A stretch of DNA of 64,000 nucleotides from Treponema socranskii subsp. paredis ATCC 35535 (GTDB taxonomy: Bacteria > Spirochaetota > Spirochaetia > Treponematales > Treponemataceae), in NCBI GenBank assembly GCA_000413015.1, contig KE332516.1, forward strand, positions 663,793 through 727,792, read 5' to 3'. A program made the translations under genes and the position numbers. Below the pieces are notes generated by a model. It was not told the DNA's origin, ran no database searches, and was given only the letters and a program-made list of their open reading frames with translations. This document shows positions 34,737 through 41,306 of this stretch, piece by piece (within the stretch, counting starts at the first letter, position 1; every line of letters starts with the position of its first letter).

Positions 34737-34793
34737 ACAGCCCTCGAGTCTAAAATTTAGGAAGCTGTCCAAAAACTTCAGTTTTTGGACAGC
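34725..34793 (-). repeat. Composite hairpin repeat, copy 2 (inverted)
   Basis: Read on the minus strand: the 30-nt GCTGTCC-type hairpin (34764-34793), then TTCCTAAATTTTAGACTCGA, then GGGCTGTCGAAAAAGTAAC (34725-34743). These are the units of 31195-31312 in the same order, but without the 14-bp AT-rich stem. Confidence 0.6.
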
Positions 34794-34841
34794 GCTGTGT
34801 GCCGAACGGCAGACGGATATTCCGTATTATAGGTTATTATT

Positions 34842-35459
34842 TTATTTTCCGATATCTTCTTTTAGATATTTCGAAACATCCACAGCACCCGGATTTGCAT
34901 CATCGTACTGTATAACCAATTCCATGTAATAAATCGGCTGTATCCATTTTAAAGTAACTCTTGTTCCGTCATATAAAGTTTCTTGTGCACTGCTGCCAAA
35001 TAAAAAATCTGCATTATTAGTATCAAATGAAACATAAACATCAGGAAACTTAATAGAGACACGTACTTCCCTTCCCAGAACATTAGAAAACAGTTCTTCC
35101 ATTTCCGAACAATATCTATTTACATCTGTACTATTTTTATTTTTACATGCAAGAGAAATAATTACTTTAGACTGATTTGTATCTTTTTTATATCTGTAGT
35201 TTTCTTTTACAACTTTATAAATATTAAAAGTATATTTTTCTTTTGAATATTTTTTTGCTTTGATTTTTTTCTTAAAATCCAAAGAAGCTTTTTCATAATC
35301 CGTTATATTTAAATCAAATCTAAAATCATATTCTATGATTTTAGCCGCGTTTTTAGTAGGGAAATAATAAACTTCCAGCTTTTGGGAAAAAACATTTTTC
35401 TGGCTATAAAATACACCCCCGATACAAAATATAAAAACTGCAAATAAAAATTTTTTCAT
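34842..35459 (-). CDS. Exported protein of unknown function (cassette island)
   Basis: 205 residues from the ATG at 35459 after GGAGG. A signal peptide (MKKFLFAVFIFCIGGVFYS) is followed by a Lys- and Tyr-rich domain (KLEVYYFPTKNAAKIIEYDF, KKKIKAKKYSKEKYTFNIYK, REVRVSIKFPDVYVSFD). No family recognised. The gene is clearly more AT-rich than the genome backbone and uses many AAA, AAT, ATA and TTT codons. It is the last gene of the AT-rich island and is followed by a composite repeat rather than a clear attC-like site. Confidence 0.65.
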   Translation of the reverse strand: MKKFLFAVFIFCIGGVFYSQKNVFSQKLEVYYFPTKNAAKIIEYDFRFDLNITDYEKASLDFKKKIKAKKYSKEKYTFNIYKVVKENYRYKKDTNQSKVIISLACKNKNSTDVNRYCSEMEELFSNVLGREVRVSIKFPDVYVSFDTNNADFLFGSSAQETLYDGTRVTLKWIQPIYYMELVIQYDDANPGAVDVSKYLKEDIGK

Positions 35460-35549
35460 CTTTAAACCTCCGAATTTTATCTCGCTCAATTCTTATTAAT
35501 TTAAATAAGTAACTAAAATCGTGTACTTACTATCCATCTCCGGCCCGGT

Positions 35550-35622
35550 AGCTGTCCGACCAACAACCGGTTGTACCACAGCAGCTTGACCGCGTGCCCG
35601 CTTTGGAACCGATGTCAGGTGT
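35550..35622 (-). repeat. attC-like intergenic site F
   Basis: The half next to the upstream gene (35596-35622) matches the shared block CACCTGAcATCGGTTcCAAAG of the other sites. An AGCTG/CAGCT inverted repeat (35550-35554 and 35582-35586) encloses the palindrome ACAACCGGTTGT. It is longer and less regular than the sites at 36445 and 41078. Confidence 0.4.
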
Positions 35623-35629
35623 AGTATAC

Positions 35630-36418
35630 CTATGGACAAATCATATCCATATTTCCAAATCCAAAAATCAATTCGTTTTCTGTTATGATACAAGCTAATT
35701 CAAATTTCGTAACAACACAAAATGATATATCATCATTTTTATATATTTTCCATTTTGCAGTTTTCTTGTAAGCTGTTTTATATTGATCATACTCTTCGGT
35801 TGAAATTTTTATTTTATAATAACAAGGCAATTGTTTTACTGTAATCGGAATCCCGTTTGAATATTGGTTTTCAATAATCTCAACAGATTTATCTTTAATT
35901 TGAATATCCGTTTCATGCGTAAAAAGCCATTGTATAAAATGTATGTTTTTACAATCGGCAATATTCAAGGTGTCTTGTAAATAATATTTACTGTAAAAAT
36001 CCGAATAATTATAACAATCATATATGATTCGCAATTCATTTAAAATATCACATCTGTAGAATTTTTCAGATTCGGATTCATATATCCAATAATTATTTTG
36101 AATTTTATATTTTTTCCCTGTTAGCAAATATTCAACCTTATATACACCATCTATGATACAAGCTTTTTCAATCTTATTTATAGAAATAGATTTAGCGTCT
36201 TTAATTTTTCTATCTATTGATGTTAGTGCATTATAGAGATCTTTATTTAAAATTGCCGGCTCATCATAAGGTTTAGGAATCAGCCCTTTATAAAGTTTAG
36301 TACAAGTGGAATTATTTTCCAGCAAAATTAAAATATCCGACTGTCGCTCATCATGCGCAAAAATATTTTGCAGTAAAAAAACTAATATACAAAAAATAAA
36401 TATTCTTTTGTTGTTCAT
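35630..36418 (-). CDS. Exported protein of unknown function (cassette island)
   Basis: 262 residues from the ATG at 36418, preceded by GGAG. A signal peptide (NKRIFIFCILVFLLQNIFA) is followed by an Asn/Lys/Tyr-rich domain (SILILLENNSTCTKLY-like start, KIEKACIIDGVYKVEYLL, CYNYSDFYSKYYLQ). It has no recognisable family motif. AT-rich codon use like its island neighbours. An attC-like site lies on either side (36445-36511 upstream, 35550-35622 downstream), so gene plus site would form one cassette. Confidence 0.65.
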   Translation of the reverse strand: MNNKRIFIFCILVFLLQNIFAHDERQSDILILLENNSTCTKLYKGLIPKPYDEPAILNKDLYNALTSIDRKIKDAKSISINKIEKACIIDGVYKVEYLLTGKKYKIQNNYWIYESESEKFYRCDILNELRIIYDCYNYSDFYSKYYLQDTLNIADCKNIHFIQWLFTHETDIQIKDKSVEIIENQYSNGIPITVKQLPCYYKIKISTEEYDQYKTAYKKTAKWKIYKNDDISFCVVTKFELACIITENELIFGFGNMDMICP

Positions 36419-36444
36419 TTTTATCTCCAGTGCATTAGACTGTG

Positions 36445-36511
36445 CACATATCATTCGCTTAACCCACAACGGAGATTACCGTTTCGTCGGCTTTGAAAAC
36501 GGTGTTATGTG
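36445..36511 (-). repeat. attC-like intergenic site E
   Basis: Outer arms CACATAAC (36504-36511, minus reading) and GATATGTG (36445-36452) are complementary at 7 of 8 positions. The block ACCGTTTTCAAAGCCGAC follows the first arm, and an ACGG/CCGT stem lies at the centre. CC/GG and AA/TT pairs leave one unpaired G, as in attC hairpins with extrahelical bases. It lies between the stop of the 36516 gene and the start of the 36418 gene. Confidence 0.5.
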
Positions 36512-36515
36512 TTTA

Positions 36516-37118
36516 TTATTCATACTGTATATAAACCGTAAAAGATTTACAACCTCCGTCTTCCTCAAACACCCTGATTAATCTATCGGCTATTTTTAAT
36601 CTCCTTTTGGGAAGATCAAAATATGTATATGTGGATTTATCATTTCTTGGTGCAAAATCTATATATTGATATACGGTCTTTTTATTTGTATCTATATAAA
36701 AACCGTTAACCGCATATGCAATTCTTGTATCATCTTTTATTTTCAAATATACCGGACCGATGATTTCTTTATTTTCATTTTCTTTCAGTATTTTTTTTAT
36801 ATACTCGGATTTATAAAAATATTCGGAATTAATATATAAATCATCCGTATGGTCTGATATGTAATATTTTAAAATTTTTGATGCTTCCGGGGAAATAAAT
36901 TTCCCTCCCCATATCATATCTTTATAAATACTTTTAATTTCTTTTTTTTCGTTTTTTCGAAGTAAATTGTTATCAAATTTTTCCGTTAATTCATCAATTT
37001 TTTCTTGTGAGATAAAAAAGATTGAACATGAACCGAACAAGTAACTCAGTAATGAAAAAAATATTATTAACAAAGAATAGCCTCTTTTTGTTAAATACTT
37101 TTTCTTTCCTTTTCCCAT
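36516..37118 (-). CDS. Membrane-anchored protein of unknown function (cassette island)
   Basis: 200 residues. A basic N-terminus (MGKGKKKYLTKRGYS) precedes one membrane helix (LLIIFFSLLSYLFGSCSIFF) that includes a possible lipobox Cys. The rest is a Lys/Ile/Tyr-rich domain ending in YFDLPKRRLKIADRLIR and a short beta segment. No family recognised. Strongly AT-rich. It sits between sites D and E. Confidence 0.6.
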   Translation of the reverse strand: MGKGKKKYLTKRGYSLLIIFFSLLSYLFGSCSIFFISQEKIDELTEKFDNNLLRKNEKKEIKSIYKDMIWGGKFISPEASKILKYYISDHTDDLYINSEYFYKSEYIKKILKENENKEIIGPVYLKIKDDTRIAYAVNGFYIDTNKKTVYQYIDFAPRNDKSTYTYFDLPKRRLKIADRLIRVFEEDGGCKSFTVYIQYE

Positions 37119-37129
37119 AATCGGATTCC

Positions 37130-37211
37130 TTTTTCAGTTAAGTTTTCCTCCGGCGCTAAGCGGGTATCCACATAACAAGGCGCAGTTCCTGTTGTCAGAT
37201 TGAAGCGGGTG
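37130..37211 (-). repeat. attC-like intergenic site D (weak)
   Basis: AACAGG/CCT-T-GTT stem with one unpaired T, followed by GTTATGTG, which equals the terminal arm of the site at 41078-41085 (GTTATGTC) at 7 of 8 positions. It begins right after the toxin stop codon. The ACCCGCTT direct repeat around it is not shared with the other sites. Confidence 0.35.
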
Positions 37212-37490
37212 CTAGGCTTTTGATTGATGGTAATGTGTACCGCACTGAACAATATAGAGTTTATTATCTTCAACTTTATACACAAGGCGATTCGCCGTAT
37301 CTATTCTTCTGCTCCAATATCCTGATAATTCATGCTTTAATGGTTCCGGCTGCCCTTTTCCCTTATCAATACCATTTCTTTCAATATCTTTAATTAAATC
37401 GTGTGTACTTTTTATCAATTTTTGTTGATGTTTATCAAAAAGTTCGCAATAATCTTTCCAGGCAATATCAGACCAAACTTTTACCATCAA
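37212..37490 (-). CDS. Toxin, YoeB/Txe-type endoribonuclease
   Basis: 92 residues. The RelE-superfamily YoeB pattern is clear: KVWSDIAWKDYCELF at the start, GQPEPLKHELSGYWSRRID in the middle and RLVYKVEDNKLYIVQCGTHYHQ at the end. The late Tyr/His pair belongs to the catalytic site of YoeB. These toxins cut mRNA in the ribosome. The start overlaps the antitoxin stop by 4 nt. An in-frame second Met is present. Confidence 0.9.
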   Translation of the reverse strand: MMVKVWSDIAWKDYCELFDKHQQKLIKSTHDLIKDIERNGIDKGKGQPEPLKHELSGYWSRRIDTANRLVYKVEDNKLYIVQCGTHYHQSKA

Positions 37491-37747
37491 TCGGATTCCT
37501 TTAATTCATGAATTTGACATTTCCCCATTTCAATCTGATGTATACTTTTACGCAAATATTTCATATTTTCTTCCGAATAAATATACGGATCTTCGGATGC
37601 TTTCAGCGCAAATGGAAGACCGTTTTCCCGAATTGTAGCTTTTACAAAAGAATTTATTGCCGAAGAAATATTTATTCCCATAGAGTCGCAGATTCGTTCA
37701 AACCTTGTCTTATCTTCGTTTGCAATTTTTGCTGATATTGTAGTCAT
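37487..37747 (-). CDS. Antitoxin, RelB/DinJ family
   Basis: 86 residues. The ribbon-helix-helix start TTISAKIANEDKTRFERICD and the helix SMGINISSAINSFVKATIREN are typical of DinJ; the C-terminal part (YIYSEENMKYLRKSIHQIEM) should wrap the toxin. It represses its own promoter in this family. AGGAG precedes the ATG, and a promoter lies upstream. Pairing of a DinJ-type antitoxin with a YoeB-type toxin is a common mixed combination. Confidence 0.9.
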   Translation of the reverse strand: MTTISAKIANEDKTRFERICDSMGINISSAINSFVKATIRENGLPFALKASEDPYIYSEENMKYLRKSIHQIEMGKCQIHELKESD

Positions 37748-37765
37748 CTTAATACTCCTTACTAC

Positions 37766-37794
37766 AATATACTACGCAAGCGTCTAAATATCAA
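37766..37794 (-). promoter_or_regulatory. Promoter and possible operator of the toxin-antitoxin pair
   Basis: TTGATA (37789-37794) and TATATT (37766-37771) on the minus strand, 17 nt apart. A near-repeat of TACTAC around the -10 box (37760-37775) may be the antitoxin operator. Confidence 0.55.
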
Positions 37795-37897
37795 CTATTC
37801 AACCTACTAATTTTTTCCGCTCGGTGTTACACCGCGAAGCAAAGCTATCATTTTTATATTTTCCGTTACCATACCAACGGCATGTGAGTATAATATT

Positions 37898-37955
37898 CAC
37901 TTAACCTGCAAACGAGCACAGTCCCGTTTGTCGGCTTTGAAAACGGTATCGGACG
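37898..37955 (-). repeat. attC-like intergenic site C
   Basis: Begins after the lipoprotein stop with CCGATACCGTTTTCAAAGCC. A CAAACG (37925-37930, minus reading) and CGTTTG (37909-37914) stem is extended by CC/GG and AA/TT pairs around unpaired bases, then GGTTAAGTG as in site E. Confidence 0.5.
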
Positions 37956-37957
37956 AT

Positions 37958-38977
37958 TTAATTTATTAACACTGCATCCGTAAGACGCATTATATCGGTT
38001 TCCGTTCCGATTCCATTAAACACAGTTTTATTTTTCTTAATATCAAATATTGCATAACAAACGGTCCAATTCTTACCAAACAGTCCATTACGCAAGGAAT
38101 CTTTAAAAGGACTGATACAAAGCGGTACCAGAAAATAATCATCAGATAAAAGCACTAAAGGTCCGGCCATTCGCTCGTATCTTTGCTTAAACGTACATTG
38201 AATATCTTCGAATGTATTTAAATCTGTTATAACACAGCTTCCGCTATCGCTCCTAAAATATTTTATATTCTCTGTTTGTGTAACGGATGAACCTTCCCTT
38301 ATTATTTTATTTTTATAACGACTGCAGGGATAAGACCAGCCGATATCAATTGCATTCTTTCGAACATCACCTGTTGAACGGTCAATTACAAAACTTCCCG
38401 AATCGCCGACAAATCCTCCGTCCATATAAAAGTAAACCGTATTATCATCTGCCTGCACAGCGGTAATAAATCTGCTTTCGTATCGTTCTCCGTGTTTGTC
38501 AAGAATATCCTCCGCTTCGAAAAGTTTATTAATTTTTTTTGTTTTGGAATTATATTCATATAAAATATGCGGTTCTCTGTTTTTTTCGCATCTTTCGCAC
38601 CAAAAGAACGAATCCTTCGTAAAAGTGCTGAATCGGTAAATCTCTTTTTCAAAATCGAATAAAATCTTTTCTTCATTTGTAATATAGTTCAGTCGGATTA
38701 TCCGATATACGTTTTCCGCTTTCTCGGCAAATAAAACGAAATCCGAATATTCTCTGTCAAAATAAATTTTCAAAATGTTTCGATTTTTTAAATTTTCAAG
38801 TTCGGCAAGCATCCGATTGTCGGTAAATATCGAAAACGTTTTATTATCGGAATATCCCTTTTGAAATAAATATAAAAGTGAAAAATTCTGATCGTCTTTT
38901 TTATCATCAGCACAAGATAATACAATCGGTAATAACATAAAAAAGAGAGCAATTAAAAGCGTAATTCTTGTTTTCAT
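37958..38977 (-). CDS. Lipoprotein of unknown function (cassette island)
   Basis: 339 residues. The signal peptide ends with the lipobox LPIVLSC. The body shows repeated short beta segments with aspartates and aromatics (LKIYFDREYSDFVLFAEKAE, RIIRLNYITNEEKILFDF, HILYEYNSKTKKINKLF, NTVYFYMDGGFVGDSGSF), which suggests a beta-propeller-like fold. No catalytic motif seen. The start overlaps the stop of the SH3 lipoprotein by 1 nt (TAATG), so two genes share one apparent cassette. Confidence 0.65.
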   Translation of the reverse strand: MKTRITLLIALFFMLLPIVLSCADDKKDDQNFSLLYLFQKGYSDNKTFSIFTDNRMLAELENLKNRNILKIYFDREYSDFVLFAEKAENVYRIIRLNYITNEEKILFDFEKEIYRFSTFTKDSFFWCERCEKNREPHILYEYNSKTKKINKLFEAEDILDKHGERYESRFITAVQADDNTVYFYMDGGFVGDSGSFVIDRSTGDVRKNAIDIGWSYPCSRYKNKIIREGSSVTQTENIKYFRSDSGSCVITDLNTFEDIQCTFKQRYERMAGPLVLLSDDYFLVPLCISPFKDSLRNGLFGKNWTVCYAIFDIKKNKTVFNGIGTETDIMRLTDAVLIN

Positions 38978-39801
38978 TACTCATCTTTCCAATATAATTT
39001 TTCGGAAATTTTATTTTTTGAAATATAAAAGTCGGCTTCGGAGTTAAACCATCTTCCAACCGATATATATTCAGATTCCGGATCCCAAGGTTTTAAGAAA
39101 ACAATTAAATGATCGGTTGATTCTTCAGAATATAGTTCCAATAGTTTTTTTTCCTGTAAATCCGTTTTCGCAATGAAATACCCCTCCTTACCTTCTTTAT
39201 CTTTATACAATCCGGTAAATATTTTGTATTCATCGTAAATAATACTCGTATACATATCATATGCATCCAATGAGAATTGTTGAGGTTCTCCAACATAATC
39301 TTTAGAAAAAATGTAAAAACATTCCCAATCATTATTCAATAATGAAGGCTTTAAATCATTATAGGAAGATTTATATTCCCTGTATCTGTATTCATTAACG
39401 TCTAAGGAATTTTCGGGGAATTTTTCTAAAGGTTTAAGGTACCCTCCGAATACCCAACCGCTTTTATCGTTATTATGATGGATTTTTACCCAAACACTTG
39501 TTATTTTATCTATTTCAACGGGATTTTTATCCACCTCTTCAACATATACAAGAAAATTGTCCGGGTATTTGTTTATAATATATGACGTTAAAGAATTCGA
39601 TTCTCTAACTCTTAATCCTTCCATTGAATTGATTCTATAATATTTTCCCGGAACAATATTAACATCGATATTTGAATTACTTTCTATTTCCGTTGCATTT
39701 GATTTCTCTGTTTCTATAATTGAATTATTCCTTTCTTTTTCTGTTTTCGAACAACTAAATAATAAAAAGCATGTAATTAAAGTAAATATAATTTTTTTCA
39801 T
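38977..39801 (-). CDS. SH3-domain lipoprotein (cassette island)
   Basis: 274 residues from the ATG at 39801 (a GTG 6 nt earlier is possible). The lipobox is LFSC after a short signal peptide. Residues about 45-135 form a bacterial SH3-like domain (RINSMEGLRVRESNSL, then VWVKIHHNNDKSGWVFGGYL), the type that binds cell-wall peptides. The second half is an unrecognised domain. Strongly AT-rich. It shares the SH3 pattern with the preceding gene but the two are not close copies. Confidence 0.72.
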   Translation of the reverse strand: MKKIIFTLITCFLLFSCSKTEKERNNSIIETEKSNATEIESNSNIDVNIVPGKYYRINSMEGLRVRESNSLTSYIINKYPDNFLVYVEEVDKNPVEIDKITSVWVKIHHNNDKSGWVFGGYLKPLEKFPENSLDVNEYRYREYKSSYNDLKPSLLNNDWECFYIFSKDYVGEPQQFSLDAYDMYTSIIYDEYKIFTGLYKDKEGKEGYFIAKTDLQEKKLLELYSEESTDHLIVFLKPWDPESEYISVGRWFNSEADFYISKNKISEKLYWKDE

Positions 39802-39822
39802 TTTCACGCTCTCGTTTATTTA

Positions 39823-39876
39823 AAACGCAGTACGGATCGGCTACGTTGCCGACCTTGAAAACGGTATCAGGTGTTC
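39823..39876 (-). repeat. attC-like intergenic site B
   Basis: Read on the minus strand, CACCTGATACCGTTTTCAAG leads into the stem GGTCGGC (39848-39854) / GCCGATCC (39834-39841), which pairs fully if one T is left out. It lies between the two SH3 protein genes. Confidence 0.5.
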
Positions 39877-39907
39877 TTTACTACAATCAACATAAAGCAC
39901 CATTTGA

Positions 39908-40963
39908 TTAAGGTGCATCTCCCTTGAGGAAAGCAATCCAGTCTTCCGGGATATAATAAGTAGGACCGCCGCGTTCTGCAGAAAGATATGCTCCGGAGAT
40001 CCAGCCGGTTTTGCCGTCTACGGTAATTCTTACCCAACGATTTCTATATGAACCATCGTATTCTTCCGTAATTGCTTCCGTTATGATATTTGTCTGCCCG
40101 TTTCCGTTTTTATAACTTGAAGGAATTTCGGCTATTACTGTCGTATCTACTACCCCCGGCTTATCGCGTACTTCAATAAAATCATTTTCCGAAAAAATTG
40201 AAAGACCTTGATAAACCTTTCTTACAGTCCAAGTTCTGTTTCCGACGTTAATTTTTTCAAGAATTTCCCAACAGTTGTTTTGATACGGATCCGAATAGCC
40301 GTCAATATATTTTTTATAATAATTACTGTAATAGGCGCCGGAATAATAAACAAATCCTTGCACTCCATTATAAGAAACTTTAAGCCATACATAATGCAGC
40401 AAATCTTTTTTAGACTGTACCAGCCATAATTCTTCAACATCAACCCTGTCATCCAAAGTTACTTTGACCAGGACTTGATTTTTATTAATATATTTATAAA
40501 TATTATAATCATCGGCCATTCCACCGAGTTTCAATTTTTGCCGATGCTTTCTTTTTAGAATATAAAAATCATTATCTTCCGTTTGCTCAATTATCGTTCC
40601 GTTTCCGTTTTCGTAGTTAGGAACATAAGAAACCGGCGGAGTTTCTTTCAGATAACCGGCAAAACATCTGCCGACAACTGCATATTTAACAGGATTCCCA
40701 TCTTTGTCTTTCGCATTTTTTTGAACTTCGACAGTTACCCAATTACTTGTAATCCCGTCAATCGTTTCTTTTTCATCTTCAATACCGATAATTTTTACTC
40801 CGGTTCCTTTATTTAAAACAGTTATGATTTTATTTTCGGCATAGGGTGTTCTAAGCCGCAAATTATCGGTCGTGACCATATCTTTATATAATTCCAATTT
40901 TGTTTGCGCAAAGGCGAAAAAAGAGAAAAAAGCAAACGGTAATAATATAAAAAAACGTTTCAT
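39908..40963 (-). CDS. Exported multi-SH3 protein (cassette island)
   Basis: 351 residues from the ATG at 40963 after GGGGAT. A signal peptide (MKRFFILLPFAFFSFFAFA) precedes at least two bacterial SH3-like domains: one at about 28-105 (TTDNLRLRTPYAENKIITVL, WVTVEVQ, CFAGYL) and one near the C-terminus (DFIEVRDKPGVVDTTVIAEI, RWVRITVDGKTGWISGAYL). A third, weaker one may lie between. Such proteins usually bind the cell wall. First gene of the AT-rich island, directly downstream of attC-like site A. Confidence 0.75.
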   Translation of the reverse strand: MKRFFILLPFAFFSFFAFAQTKLELYKDMVTTDNLRLRTPYAENKIITVLNKGTGVKIIGIEDEKETIDGITSNWVTVEVQKNAKDKDGNPVKYAVVGRCFAGYLKETPPVSYVPNYENGNGTIIEQTEDNDFYILKRKHRQKLKLGGMADDYNIYKYINKNQVLVKVTLDDRVDVEELWLVQSKKDLLHYVWLKVSYNGVQGFVYYSGAYYSNYYKKYIDGYSDPYQNNCWEILEKINVGNRTWTVRKVYQGLSIFSENDFIEVRDKPGVVDTTVIAEIPSSYKNGNGQTNIITEAITEEYDGSYRNRWVRITVDGKTGWISGAYLSAERGGPTYYIPEDWIAFLKGDAP

Positions 40964-41077
40964 ACAATCCCCTGTTTTCTGAAATATCAATTCGATTGCT
41001 TGATAGTTTGAACAACTTTTATTTATAAGCGACAAAATCATGCATTTATTCCCCCAAAAACGGTTCCACGGGCTGTA

Positions 41078-41138
41078 GACATAACATTATTTCGAACCGC
41101 AAACAGCTTGCCCAGTTTGGCGGCTACGAAGTTTTGTC
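41078..41138 (-). repeat. attC-like intergenic site A (best example)
   Basis: 61 bp. On the minus strand the outer arms GACAAAAC (41131-41138) and GTTATGTC (41078-41085) are complementary at 7 of 8 positions. After a short unpaired spacer follows a 14-bp stem: TTCG-AGCCG-CAAAC against GTTTG-CGGTT-CGAA, with a single unpaired T and a single unpaired C on one side and one G-T pair. Outer arms, unpaired spacer, inner stem and extrahelical bases are the design of integron attC sites. Confidence 0.55.
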
Positions 41139-41210
41139 GTCCGATTTCTTTTACTCATTTATTTTTCTTCTTTAAAAAATACTATGCCTCAACAATCCGC
41201 ATTCCAATCA

Positions 41211-41257
41211 AAAACCCCGACGCAGCCCGGCAGCGAAGCTTCAAGCGGCATCGGGGT
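41211..41257 (-). terminator. Intrinsic terminator of the protease gene
   Basis: ACCCCGA/TCGGGGT stem with a branched GC-rich loop, followed on the minus strand by TTTT. It sits about 50 nt past the protease stop and separates it from the AT-rich island. Confidence 0.6.
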
Positions 41258-41306
41258 ATTAAACCTTCCGCACGAATAAATCGGCAGGTTTTACATAGCG
41301 GAGGTT

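Noticed and set aside
37801..37860. GC-rich hairpin-like stretch (GGTGTTACACCG) next to site C as a further attC
   Set aside because: It is a short local palindrome that lacks the shared core and the outer arms of the other sites.
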